From contig NZ_RHNW01000005.1 of assembly GCF_003946045.1 (NCBI RefSeq), forward strand, positions 62,001 through 126,000: a stretch of DNA of 64,000 nucleotides, given 5' to 3'. Shown one piece after another: positions 36,729-45,034 of this stretch. The translations under genes were made by a program, and so were the position numbers. The stretch comes from Levilactobacillus mulengensis. Lineage in GTDB: Bacteria > Bacillota > Bacilli > Lactobacillales > Lactobacillaceae. Numbering within the stretch: the first letter of the stretch is position 1; every line of letters starts with the position of its first letter. The notes under the pieces were generated by a model. The model saw only the letters and a program-made list of their open reading frames with translations. It was not told the origin of the DNA and made no database searches.

Positions 36729-36736
36729 GTGGAACA
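36721..36736. promoter_or_regulatory. parS ParB-binding site overlapping the oppA copy 2 start codon
   Basis: On the minus strand TGTTCCACGTGAAACA, an exact consensus match. The GTG start codon of oppA is part of the palindrome centre (CACGTG). Confidence 0.92.
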
Positions 36737-36775
36737 CCCTCCTAGATTCAATTGGTTAGAAATCGTGGTGGACAC

Positions 36776-37070
36776 AAAAAGCGCCCCTACGGAAAGAACT
36801 TCTCCGTAAGGGCGCTGTCGCACGGTACCACCTTAATTTTTTACTCGAATGTGAACGGCGACACTCCTAGAGGCTGGTGACCATCAGCTAGGTCCGGTGG
36901 GCCAGCCAGGTCGCGATTCACTGCAGGGATAACGGTTGCCACCGGTCGGGCTTACTAAATTTCAGCTGACAGTTCAGAAGGGAGTTCGCGTCGTCAGCCT
37001 TGACCCGCTTACACTTAACCGGGCTCGCTAACAAGAACCAATGACGTTACTAGTCTTCATCATCACTTTT
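36776..37070 (-). promoter_or_regulatory. T-box riboswitch controlling oppA copy 2
   Basis: On the minus strand: AGTA motif, TTAGCGAGCCCGG and GTGTAAGCGGGTC of the Stem I head, T-box TTAAGGTGGTACCGTGCG, and terminator AGCGCCCTTACGG / CCGTAGGGGCGCTTTTTG. The specifier loop reads ACGCGAACTCC; the triplet next to the lower stem is CTC (Leu). Same architecture as copy 1 but different candidate specifier. Confidence 0.9.
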
Positions 37071-37100
37071 TAATTTTCTAATCAATTGTTAATGATTGCT

Positions 37101-37128
37101 AGTTTAGCAGGAATTTGAAGAATGTCAA
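37101..37128 (-). promoter_or_regulatory. Promoter of the T-box/oppA copy 2 unit
   Basis: On the minus strand TTGACA (37123-37128) and TAAACT (37101-37106), 16-base spacer, the same layout as at 33507-33534. Confidence 0.75.
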
Positions 37129-37313
37129 CGGAAAGTTGGCAAAAAGTTGCGGCGGAGACAATCGATTTCTGCGGGTATCTATAGAAATAACAGCTTCAAA
37201 AAAATGTGGCCGAACACCGGTCGTGCTGTCACCCAATAATCAAGCCTAATCACTACCGGTTTCCGCCGGTGATTGGTACACTTAAGCTATCTAAATTGAG
37301 GAGATGGTTATCC

Positions 37314-37778
37314 ATGCAATCCCGTTTGATTCCCAGCTTTGCGTTTGAAAATGCCAAGGAGGCGTTGGCCTATTACCAAGACGTGTTCGGTGCGACCGAC
37401 GTGTACCGATTCAGCCCCCAACCCGAGCAGGCGACCCAATTTCACCTGCCGGCAGATGCTGATCTAGATGATATGACCATCCATGGTGGCTTTACCGTCT
37501 TGGGCATGAGCTTTCAAGTGGCGGATAGTTTCCGTGGCCCGGTCCAGTCGTCCAATCAGGTCGATATGATTTTAGATATCGATGGGGACGATGCGGCCAG
37601 CGTTCAGGCGGCTGAGGACTTTTACCAACACCTACAGGCCAGCGATCAGGTCACCATTGATATGCCGTTTGCCGAGCAATTCTGGGGTGGCAAAATGGGC
37701 CATTTCACGGATAAGTACGGGATTTCTTGGATGCTGCACGTGATGAAGTGGAGCCAGATCAAGGACCCCAATAAGTAA
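37314..37778 (+). CDS. VOC-superfamily protein (PhnB-like)
   Basis: 154 aa from the ATG at 37314 with GAGGAG at 37298-37303; upstream in-frame codons have no ribosome site. Starts MQSRLIPSFAFENAKEALAY then YQDVFGATDVYRFSPQPEQA, the beta-alpha-beta pattern of PhnB/DUF glyoxalase-like folds, ending FWGGKMGHFTDKYGISWMLH (xxxWGxxxGxxxDxxGxxW), characteristic of PhnB-type proteins. Enzyme activity unknown. Terminated by a bidirectional hairpin. Confidence 0.8.
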   Translation: MQSRLIPSFAFENAKEALAYYQDVFGATDVYRFSPQPEQATQFHLPADADLDDMTIHGGFTVLGMSFQVADSFRGPVQSSNQVDMILDIDGDDAASVQAAEDFYQHLQASDQVTIDMPFAEQFWGGKMGHFTDKYGISWMLHVMKWSQIKDPNK

Positions 37779-37781
37779 GCA

Positions 37782-37829
37782 AAAACGACTGATACCAGCC
37801 CTTTGGTGGGTGGTGTCAGTCGTTTTGAG
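37782..37829. terminator. Bidirectional terminator between VOC and HicB-like genes
   Basis: AAAACGACTGATACCA / TGGTGTCAGTCGTTTT stem with A- and T-runs at the two ends. Confidence 0.8.
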
Positions 37830-37830
37830 T

Positions 37831-38211
37831 TTAGGCATCTAGCCGGAGATGTAGCGCTTCGGTTAACAGTTTTGAGAAATTAATGCCTCGTTCAATGCCA
37901 AGGTCATTTAAATAGTCCGGAATCGAAACGTGCTTGCGAACCATTACGGGGTGCTGCCGGCAGAAAAGTTCCAGGTCAATTGAAACGAGGGCCTTCATGT
38001 CTGGGGCAGATACCTCGATTTGATCGAACGGTGTGGCTGGCGGCACGGTATCCTCACCAGCTAAGGCCGTGCCAATCAAGTCTTGAGCCATTGCTAATGC
38101 ATCGGCCGGGTCATCACCCTGAGTCCAACCGATGTCCGGGACCTCGACGCTGAAGCCGCCGACAGTTTCTTTGTGCAGAATGACGGGATAAACCAGTAAG
38201 CTTGGCAGCAT
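37831..38211 (-). CDS. HicB-like antitoxin-fold protein, no HicA partner
   Basis: 126 aa. N-terminal partial RNase H fold typical of HicB: YPVILHKETVGGFSVEVPDI followed by GWTQGDDPADALAMAQDLIG, and a C-terminal ribbon-helix-helix/HTH-like part (RKHVSIPDYLNDLGIERGIN then FSKLLTEALHLRL). HicB normally neutralises the HicA mRNA interferase; no HicA-sized ORF is adjacent. AAGGAGG site. Lies 27 bases downstream of the MerR gene, same strand, so probably co-transcribed. Confidence 0.7.
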   Translation of the reverse strand: MLPSLLVYPVILHKETVGGFSVEVPDIGWTQGDDPADALAMAQDLIGTALAGEDTVPPATPFDQIEVSAPDMKALVSIDLELFCRQHPVMVRKHVSIPDYLNDLGIERGINFSKLLTEALHLRLDA

Positions 38212-38238
38212 GAAATTCCTCCTTGAAAATGGGACTCG

Positions 38239-39000
38239 TTATTTGGCGTATCGAGTAATCACGGCAACCAGTGTCTGCGCAGCGTCGGGCAACCCAACGT
38301 GGTCGTTATAGTAGTCCGCAAACCGGCTATCGGCGGTGTACATCTGGGCCAGGCCCCGGTGAGCTTCTGCGGTGTAATTGTTCCACGTGAAACACAACCA
38401 TTGCCGGTGTAGTTGAAAGACTTGTTGGGCGGTGTCACTAGCTAAGTCACCACTGCGGGTCACCGTGCGGAGCGCTTCAAAGAGTGCTTGTTCGGTGGCC
38501 TGCATTTGCTGGTAATCGGCCTCGCTCAGCTTGGCAAATTTCTGTTGGCTGGCGGCAAAGCTCTCCGCGCCATAACGTTGCCGAACCTCCGTGCCAAATT
38601 GCTGGTCGTTCTGGTCTAATTGTTCTTGCTTGAATGCGCTAAACTTTTCTGAATCGGTCATTTGGGGACCTCCATTTCTAGCCGCTAGGGTGCGGTCTAG
38701 GGTATTTAGCAAGGTCGTCAGGTGGTCGCGTTCAGCCGCTAATCGCTGACGTTGATTGGCTAAAGCGGCTGTTTGTACCGCTTTAGGCTGGGCCAATAAG
38801 TCTTGAATCGCGGTGAGCTGAAAGCCAAACGTTTGGAAATAGCGAATCATTTGTAGCTGATCCACGGCGGTACCTGGATATTCGCGGTACCCATTCGTGG
38901 GATTGCGTTGGGCGGGTAGTAGGCCAATTTGATCGTAGTAGCGTAGCGTGCGCGGACTCACGCCGGCGAGCTGGCTGAGGGCTTGGACACTGTAGGTCAT
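38239..39000 (-). CDS. MerR-family regulator with TipAS effector domain
   Basis: 253 aa from the ATG at 39000 (AAGGAGGTGG upstream; the in-frame codons before it lie in the promoter). Winged helix MTYSVQALSQLAGVSPRTLR then YYDQIGLLPAQRNPTNGYRE, the canonical MerR N-terminus, a dimer helix, and a C-terminal TipAS-like domain (about residues 115-253) as in TipAL/Mta, which bind drugs. An exact parS site lies within the gene at 38379. Autoregulation likely from the 19-base-spaced promoter. Confidence 0.88.
   Translation of the reverse strand: MTYSVQALSQLAGVSPRTLRYYDQIGLLPAQRNPTNGYREYPGTAVDQLQMIRYFQTFGFQLTAIQDLLAQPKAVQTAALANQRQRLAAERDHLTTLLNTLDRTLAARNGGPQMTDSEKFSAFKQEQLDQNDQQFGTEVRQRYGAESFAASQQKFAKLSEADYQQMQATEQALFEALRTVTRSGDLASDTAQQVFQLHRQWLCFTWNNYTAEAHRGLAQMYTADSRFADYYNDHVGLPDAAQTLVAVITRYAK
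38379..38394. promoter_or_regulatory. parS ParB-binding site inside the MerR-TipAS gene
   Basis: TGTTCCACGTGAAACA, exact match to the consensus, in the coding sequence for the Cys-Phe-Thr-Trp-Asn part of the effector domain. Confidence 0.93.
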
Positions 39001-39028
39001 GCGACCACCTCCTTCTTGCTTAAAACCT

Positions 39029-39059
39029 ACTATAGAGGTTGCCGTTACGTCAAGGTCAA
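39029..39059 (-). promoter_or_regulatory. MerR-type promoter with 19-base spacer
   Basis: On the minus strand TTGACC (39054-39059) and TATAGT (39029-39034) are 19 bases apart. An imperfect dyad ACCTTGACG..GGCAACCT lies in the spacer, the classic arrangement that MerR regulators untwist. Confidence 0.7.
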
Positions 39060-39072
39060 GCACTTGTTTACG

Positions 39073-40953
39073 CTAATCAATCACCCGCACCGCTCGTGGA
39101 TTCGCGGTCACGTAGCCACCTGGGACGCGGTAGCGCTGTGGACTAGGCTGACTTAGGTCGTGGGGGTGCGCGTAGGCCCAGCCCAGCACCCTTAACCGTC
39201 GTCCCGGTCGGTAGGTTTGACGCCGCGCCGTGAGGTTAACCGTGCCGTAACGGGTCACCCGGGTCTTGGTCTGAACATAGGTTGGTGAAACCAGCTTCCC
39301 GGCCCGAATGAGTTGCCGGTTGGCCGTTATGTAGGTGCCATTGGTGAGTTGGAAGCGAGTTGTGAGGTGGCGATGCTGGATGGCGACCACCTTGAGGACG
39401 CTGCCTTGCGCGTAGTGGGTGACCGGATTGGCGGTCGTCAGATGGGGTTGCGAGTGCGCATCGACCCCGACCGGATCAATCACCGTAATCTGGCGGGGCG
39501 CCGTTCGATAGTAAGCTGCCGTCACGTAGCCAGTGCTGGCCGTGATGTACCCCGTTTGCCCGTCCGTACGACTCTCATGGTTGATGTCCCGCACGCGATA
39601 ACGGCGACGGCCGGCGTGAGATTTAGCTTCACCAATAATGATAAATAGCGGCCGATTAGCCCGCGGCTGTTGGGCGTACTTGGCTTGGCGTTCTTTGACT
39701 TGAAAGGTCGCGTGGCGGTAGAGGTAGAGCGGCCTAATGGCGTAGACGACCCTGGGGTGGAAATGCTGGGGAGGTTGCTTGGCGGATTCTTTCCGTGGTG
39801 GCTGAGGGTGACTGGTCGCGTGGGGACGTGGCGTTGGGGTGGGCTTGGCAGTCGGCGCCGGTGTAGGTGCTGGCTTCGTGGCCGGTTTGGCCGGTACCGG
39901 AGCCTTCGCCCATTTCAGCCGGTAATACTGGAGACTGTCGGTCAGGAGAGTGCTGCCATCGGGGTAGTCGATTGGGGTCGCTTCGGAATAATTGGCATAG
40001 GTATGCTTAGGCATGATGATGAGCCATTTAGTCCCGGGATAGATGCCGCTCACCAGGGCATCCGTGCCGTCCAGGGTCAAGGTTTTGGAGACATTGTTGA
40101 AAACCTTCGTGCTATTTTGCACGGGTTCGCCGTCAAGGCCCTGGACCCGCGCCGGTAGACGGACGGTCGTGTCAGAGGTGAAGGTGGCGGGATCAATGTA
40201 GGTGACTTTCTGTTTGAAGTCGACGTATTGGCCGATACCCAGGACATTGACCTTGCCAAATTTTCTGAAATAGGAGAAGTCAGTTACTCGTTGATTACTA
40301 ATGGTCAGGTTCGTCCGGCCGTCTTGATTGTGATATTTTAGACTGCTAAATTTGCTAAGAAGGGGGTTCAGTAGATGAATGTCCGTGTCGGTCAGTCCGG
40401 CATAGTTCATATAGCCGCTAATCCCGGTGAGACACAGTTGACGGGGGAAGGTCGACGGGTCCTCTAAAATATTTACCTGATTGAGGGCAGTGAAGTCGGT
40501 ATTGTGCATGCCATCCTGAAAAACCGTCAGACTACCCGAGACCGGCACCCCGGCCAGCGGCGCCCAGGAGACTCGTTTAGCAACATCGAACTGAATGGTA
40601 ACGCCAATGCCGGTGGGGAGTTCGCGTAGACTCTCAAGCCCTGCTAGCGAGGTAGCGACTAGAGAATTCGTGTAGTCACTGATATCCGGTTGAACACCGC
40701 GGTAGTGGCGGATATCCCCGTACGTGACGGGACGGCCCCCAGTGCCGAAGGCTTTGGCAACTAATGCTTCTAAATTAGGGTCCGCGAAGGCCACGGAATC
40801 CTGATCGGCGTGGCTGGGATTAGGAACCGTTACGGTTGGGTGCGTCTCAGCGGCTAGCACGGGACTGGGGAAGATGACTGGCATTCCGCAGAGTAGGGTG
40901 AGGGTCGTGAGACTTGCCCAGAATAAGTGTTGGTAATGAACAGGCGTTGCCAT
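39073..40953 (-). CDS. Large secreted surface protein with DUF5776-like C-terminal repeats
   Basis: 626 aa. Signal peptide with core LFWASLTTLTLLCGMPVIFP and cleavage after VLAA. Residues about 50-330 contain leucine-rich-like units (VATSLAGLESLRELPTGIGV, then YHNQDGRTNLTISNQRV), followed by a Pro/Thr/Lys linker (PATKPAPTPAPTAKP), then basic beta-repeats ending YITASTGYVTA, YITANRQLI and YVTANPRAVRVID: the Y-[IV]-T-A-N signature of DUF5776 domains common in lactobacilli. No LPxTG. Probably cell-surface associated through charge. Located directly before the MerR gene's promoter. Confidence 0.75.
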   Translation of the reverse strand: MATPVHYQHLFWASLTTLTLLCGMPVIFPSPVLAAETHPTVTVPNPSHADQDSVAFADPNLEALVAKAFGTGGRPVTYGDIRHYRGVQPDISDYTNSLVATSLAGLESLRELPTGIGVTIQFDVAKRVSWAPLAGVPVSGSLTVFQDGMHNTDFTALNQVNILEDPSTFPRQLCLTGISGYMNYAGLTDTDIHLLNPLLSKFSSLKYHNQDGRTNLTISNQRVTDFSYFRKFGKVNVLGIGQYVDFKQKVTYIDPATFTSDTTVRLPARVQGLDGEPVQNSTKVFNNVSKTLTLDGTDALVSGIYPGTKWLIIMPKHTYANYSEATPIDYPDGSTLLTDSLQYYRLKWAKAPVPAKPATKPAPTPAPTAKPTPTPRPHATSHPQPPRKESAKQPPQHFHPRVVYAIRPLYLYRHATFQVKERQAKYAQQPRANRPLFIIIGEAKSHAGRRRYRVRDINHESRTDGQTGYITASTGYVTAAYYRTAPRQITVIDPVGVDAHSQPHLTTANPVTHYAQGSVLKVVAIQHRHLTTRFQLTNGTYITANRQLIRAGKLVSPTYVQTKTRVTRYGTVNLTARRQTYRPGRRLRVLGWAYAHPHDLSQPSPQRYRVPGGYVTANPRAVRVID

Positions 40954-41550
40954 GACAATCTCCCCCCAACCAATCTAATTAGCTGATCCGTCACTCGTGG
41001 TAAGTATAGCATGTTGACAAGCGGTTTCCTAAAGAAAATCGCACAAATGATTTAATGTGTGTGACTGAATTTATTGATGATAAATTTAGCGAATGGCTCG
41101 TGATAAGGATTTTAATTCTAATATAAATATGCTTGTACAACGGGGATGTGATGGACAATAATAGAGTTACCATGATCGAAAACTCAAGAAGTTGTTAGGT
41201 GAGATAGTCTCTTATATAAAGCTAAAATCACTGCGCCAATAAATACCTAATCCCAGTTATCTTCAGACAATTTGGTACAGGGTTAACGTCCCTGTTCCCA
41301 GAAACACCGCATTCCCCACGCCCAATCAGCCATACGCCCCGCTTCCCATGAAACACCAAGCCCAGAACAGCTTTTCACCATCCCTAAGAATCCGAACCCA
41401 ACGCCGCCATGCCGGGGTTTCATCCAAGACCGTTGTTTTGTACTGACCCCGAAGTGTGATAAAATAAGGGTATTATTTGTAACTTTCTGACCCCGTCAAA
41501 ATGATGCGGGTAACCATAACTTTTTAAGATGAAACAGATGAGGAGCAAGT
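40954..41550. other. Intergenic region upstream of gdpP
   Basis: About 600 bases. The left 300 are AT-rich with no gene. At 41276-41295 an inverted repeat ACAGGG TTAACGT CCCTGT could be an operator. The sequence from 41300 to 41420 is GC-richer and unassigned. A promoter for gdpP is listed separately. Confidence 0.4.
41438..41465 (+). promoter_or_regulatory. Putative gdpP promoter
   Basis: TTGTAC (41438-41443) and TAAAAT (41460-41465) with a 16-base spacer and TG before the -10. Confidence 0.55.
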
Positions 41551-43566
41551 ATGAATAAAATATTTTCACGAGACAACGTGCCCGAGTTTTTGCAGAATCG
41601 GCGCCTACGGGGAATCGCGGTACTAACGGCGGTTTTGGCCATTCTGGGTATCGTGCTGTCGTTCCTGTTGAACTGGATCTTCGGGATCGTGATTCTGGTG
41701 CTGGTGGGGGTGGCCACACTATTTCTGTTCAATACCATGGCAGAGATCGGCGCGGACACCACCCAGTACATATCCGACCTGTCGTTTCGGATTCAACAGG
41801 GCGAGCAGGAGGCGCTGATTCGGATGCCACCTGGTGTCATGATTCTGGGTGACACGGATCAGATTGAGTGGGTCAACCCGTATCTGCAGCACTACTTTGG
41901 CGATACGGATGTGTTGAACCGCACGTTAAGTGATGTGGACGCGGATCTGGCTAAACTCGTGGCGACGACGCCACCGCAGACCATGACCACCGTGAGCTGG
42001 CGTGACTACCGCTTTACGCTGTACGTCCAACCGGATTTTCACGCGGTCTACCTCTACGACATCACCCATTATCAGTTGATTCAGGAACAGTACGACGACG
42101 AGAAAATTGCCATCGGCCAAGTCTTCTTGGACAACTATGATGAAGTGACGCAATCAATGACCGACCAAGACATTTCCAACCTGCGAAATTACGTGACCAA
42201 TGAGTTGTCGGCCTGGGTTCAACAGTTTGACATGTACCTCAAGCAGCTGGACGACGACCACTACTTCGTGTTGGCCTACGCCAAGTCGCTGGCGGCCATC
42301 GAAGCGGATAAATTTAAAATTCTCGATACCATTCGGGAGAGCACGTCCAAGCAAAACTTCCCCCTGACCCTAAGTATGGGGATTGCGTACGGCGATGCCA
42401 ACCTGAATAAGCTGGCTGACCAAGCCCAGAGTAACCTGGACCTGGCGCTCGGCCGGGGGGGCGACCAAGTTGTCGTCAAGGCTGCCGACCAAGAAGCCCG
42501 CTACTATGGTGGGAAGACCAACCCGATGGAGAAACGGACGCGGGTCCGGGCGCGGATGATTTCACAAGCCCTGCAAGAGCTGATGAACGAATCCGACCAG
42601 ATCTTCGTTCAAGGCCATACCCAACCGGATATGGATTCGCTGGGGGCCTGCCTGGGGATTCGGCGGATTGCCAAGATGAACAACAAGACCTGTTGGATCG
42701 TCCTCGACAAGGAAACCGTCCATTCCGACGTGCAACGTCTGCTAGATAATTTGAAAGCCTATCCGGACGTGGATGCGGCCATCATTTCACCAGAAGAGGC
42801 GCTGGAGAAGGCGACCGACCAGAGCATGCTCTTGATGGTCGACCACTCCAAGCCGTCCATTTCCATCACGGCTGACCTGTACAAGCGCCTGGAGAACCGC
42901 GTGATGATCATTGACCATCACCGGCGGGGCGAAGAATTTCCCGAGAACCCCTTGCTGGTCTACATTGAACCGTATGCCAGCTCGACTTGTGAGTTGATCA
43001 CCGAAATGTTTGAGTATCAATCACAAGAGGGGGAACCCATCAACAAGCTGGAAGCCACAGCGATGTTGACTGGAATCTTCGTTGACACCAAGCACTTCTC
43101 ACTACGGACCGGGACCCGGACGTTTGACGCCGCCAGTTACTTGCGGTCTGCCGGGGCTGACGCCATTGAGATGCAACAATATATGAAGGAAAACGTTGAC
43201 AGTTATCTCCAACGCAATCATTTGATCGAAATGGTTGAGTTCGTGAACGAGGACATGGCCCTGATCACGGGGGAGGAGGATCAAACCTACGATCCCGTTA
43301 CCGCGGCCCAAGCAGCGGATGACCTGCTGAACATGTCCGGCGTGGATGCCTCGTTCGTGATTACTCGTCGTGCAGACGGTCGCGTGGGGATTTCTGCCCG
43401 TTCGTTGGGTGAAATCAACGTGCAGCTGACCATGGAAGCCATGGGCGGTGGCGGTCATTTGTCCAATGCGGCGACCCAAATCGCTGACAAGACGGTGGCC
43501 GAGGTTAAGCAACAACTGTTAGATATCCTGACTCATGCCGATGAACCCGAGCCAGCAACGACTTAG
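41551..43566 (+). CDS. gdpP: Cyclic-di-AMP phosphodiesterase GdpP
   Basis: 671 aa. Two N-terminal membrane segments (IAVLTAVLAILGIVLSFLLN and WIFGIVILVLVGVATLFLF), a PAS-like domain, a degenerate GGDEF domain (about residues 175-310), and a DHH/DHHA1 phosphoesterase with DMDSLGACLGI, MVDHSKPS, DHHRRGEEF and GGGGHLSNAATQI. Hydrolyses c-di-AMP to pApA and so tunes potassium, osmotic and wall homeostasis. AGGAG site. Upstream of rplI and dnaB as in other Firmicutes. Confidence 0.96.
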   Translation: MNKIFSRDNVPEFLQNRRLRGIAVLTAVLAILGIVLSFLLNWIFGIVILVLVGVATLFLFNTMAEIGADTTQYISDLSFRIQQGEQEALIRMPPGVMILGDTDQIEWVNPYLQHYFGDTDVLNRTLSDVDADLAKLVATTPPQTMTTVSWRDYRFTLYVQPDFHAVYLYDITHYQLIQEQYDDEKIAIGQVFLDNYDEVTQSMTDQDISNLRNYVTNELSAWVQQFDMYLKQLDDDHYFVLAYAKSLAAIEADKFKILDTIRESTSKQNFPLTLSMGIAYGDANLNKLADQAQSNLDLALGRGGDQVVVKAADQEARYYGGKTNPMEKRTRVRARMISQALQELMNESDQIFVQGHTQPDMDSLGACLGIRRIAKMNNKTCWIVLDKETVHSDVQRLLDNLKAYPDVDAAIISPEEALEKATDQSMLLMVDHSKPSISITADLYKRLENRVMIIDHHRRGEEFPENPLLVYIEPYASSTCELITEMFEYQSQEGEPINKLEATAMLTGIFVDTKHFSLRTGTRTFDAASYLRSAGADAIEMQQYMKENVDSYLQRNHLIEMVEFVNEDMALITGEEDQTYDPVTAAQAADDLLNMSGVDASFVITRRADGRVGISARSLGEINVQLTMEAMGGGGHLSNAATQIADKTVAEVKQQLLDILTHADEPEPATT

Positions 43567-43635
43567 TTAATTGCTTCTCGCCAGTAGGTAGCGTAGGATA
43601 ATTATTAGATATGTAATAAGTGAGGAGTGAACGAC

Positions 43636-44094
43636 GTGAAAGTTATTTTTGTCAAAGACGTTCGCGGTAAAGGTAAGCGCGGGGAAATCAAGAATGTTCC
43701 CGATGGCTATGCCCAAAACTTCCTGATCAAGCGGGGGCTGGCTAAGGAAGCCAACCAATCCGCCATGAGTCAGTTAAGTGCCGAACGTAAAGCGGAACAA
43801 CGCCGTGAGGCCGAAGATTTGGCCGAGGCGCGCGACTTGCAAAAGCGGTTAGAGGCCGACAAGACGGTCGTTGAAATCGTGGCGAAGGCTGGGGAAGACG
43901 ACCGGTTATTCGGGTCAATTCCTAGCAAGCAAATTGTGCAAGCCTTGCAAAAGCAATTTGATTTAAAGATTGATAAGCGTAAAGTTGAACTCCCAGAACC
44001 GATTCGGACGCTGGGCTTCACCAACGTGCCCGTTAAGCTGCACAGCGATGTGACGGCTAAGATTCGGGTTCACGTGGTCGCTAAGCAAAAATAA
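43636..44094 (+). CDS. rplI: 50S ribosomal protein L9
   Basis: 152 aa from the GTG at 43636; the GTG nine bases earlier overlaps the GAGGAG site. Starts [20 protein letters not shown] then [19 protein letters not shown], the L9 N-domain, a long connecting helix rich in Arg/Glu, and a C-domain with [14 protein letters not shown] and [15 protein letters not shown]. Terminator at 44127-44151. Confidence 0.96.
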   Translation: MKVIFVKDVRGKGKRGEIKNVPDGYAQNFLIKRGLAKEANQSAMSQLSAERKAEQRREAEDLAEARDLQKRLEADKTVVEIVAKAGEDDRLFGSIPSKQIVQALQKQFDLKIDKRKVELPEPIRTLGFTNVPVKLHSDVTAKIRVHVVAKQK

Positions 44095-44126
44095 GCGACT
44101 GTCTACTAATTGAAAGTCGATGAAAG

Positions 44127-44151
44127 GTCACCTGATTGGGTGGCCTTTTTT
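44127..44151 (+). terminator. Terminator after rplI
   Basis: AGGTCACC / GGGTGGCCT stem followed by seven T residues. Confidence 0.82.
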
Positions 44152-44204
44152 TCAGGAATGGAATCGGTGGATTGCTAGCCGATTCGGAGAAGGAAGTCGT
44201 TAGT

Positions 44205-44558
44205 ATGCTCAGAAAAATAGTCACTAGTCTCATTGGTGTTTATGGCATTTTATTTACGGCGTATTTAGCTTTTTATTTTGCATGGAATGCGCAAGCCATT
44301 GATTTTCACGATAGCCCCGCTATCAGCAATGTGCCGCTGGGATTTTGGGTGGTCGGCGCGCTGGTGGTGACCGTTAGCTTGGTGTCCCGCAAGTTAAAAA
44401 TTTTCGGGTTGGTTGCGGCAGTCGTCGGAATCATTGCGATGATGGTGTTTGATCATTGGTTCGATGACTTCGGGGTGATTGGCATCAACTACCTAGTTTT
44501 GGTGGCGCTGACGGCGGCCGTCACGTGGCTACCGCGCCGCTCGTCTACGAAGGGGTGA
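44205..44558 (+). CDS. Small membrane protein, unknown function
   Basis: 117 aa from the ATG at 44205, preceded by AGAAGGAAG. Four hydrophobic segments: TSLIGVYGILFTAYLAFYFA, PLGFWVVGALVVTVSLV, IFGLVAAVVGIIAMMVF and GINYLVLVALTAAVTWLP. No family recognised. The next small gene starts 8 bases after its stop, so the two form a pair inserted between rplI and dnaB. Confidence 0.6.
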   Translation: MLRKIVTSLIGVYGILFTAYLAFYFAWNAQAIDFHDSPAISNVPLGFWVVGALVVTVSLVSRKLKIFGLVAAVVGIIAMMVFDHWFDDFGVIGINYLVLVALTAAVTWLPRRSSTKG

Positions 44559-44565
44559 GGGCCAG

Positions 44566-44925
44566 ATGCTCACGAAATTAAAAGCGCATTGGTATAAAAT
44601 TGGACTCGCTCGAAAAATAATCGAGGTTGTGGTGACGGTCATGCTGTTGCTGTCGACCAGTCCCGGCTTGGCGGTTCGATTTGCCATTTTGACCGACGCG
44701 GAACCAGCCGTGGCGGTGTCGTGCCACCCTAAGTATGACCCGGATAGTGCGACCATTTTACCGGGAACGGCTATTGGCAAATGGGTCTTTCCGACCTATA
44801 CCATTTACCCACAGCGTTACTCGGGTTTCTTCCATGAGGACACCGGGACGTCGATCGTGGATTTTCAAATTTACCGGATTTTAATTTTTAACGTGGCGTT
44901 GCCGCAGGTGTCTCCGGGTCCATAG
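44566..44925 (+). CDS. Single-pass membrane-anchored small protein, unknown function
   Basis: 119 aa, ATG behind GGGTGAGGG. One N-terminal hydrophobic segment (IIEVVVTVMLLLSTSPGLAV) and an extracytoplasmic part with ATILPGTAIGKWVFPTYTIY and IYRILIFNVALPQV. Nothing recognised. Paired with the preceding membrane gene. Confidence 0.55.
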   Translation: MLTKLKAHWYKIGLARKIIEVVVTVMLLLSTSPGLAVRFAILTDAEPAVAVSCHPKYDPDSATILPGTAIGKWVFPTYTIYPQRYSGFFHEDTGTSIVDFQIYRILIFNVALPQVSPGP

Positions 44926-45034
44926 ATTGTCGCCGAAAAAAGCCGCGCTAAAATCCACCGACTTCTGTCATTCCATGGTAAAATGGAACTCTAGTTTATG
45001 GCGGGGATTTTCTTTAAAGAGGTAAATACTAAGC

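Noticed and set aside
37206-37313. N-terminal extension of the VOC protein
   Set aside because: The in-frame upstream codons have no ribosome site and read through a non-homologous leader, whereas GAGGAG precedes the ATG at 37314.
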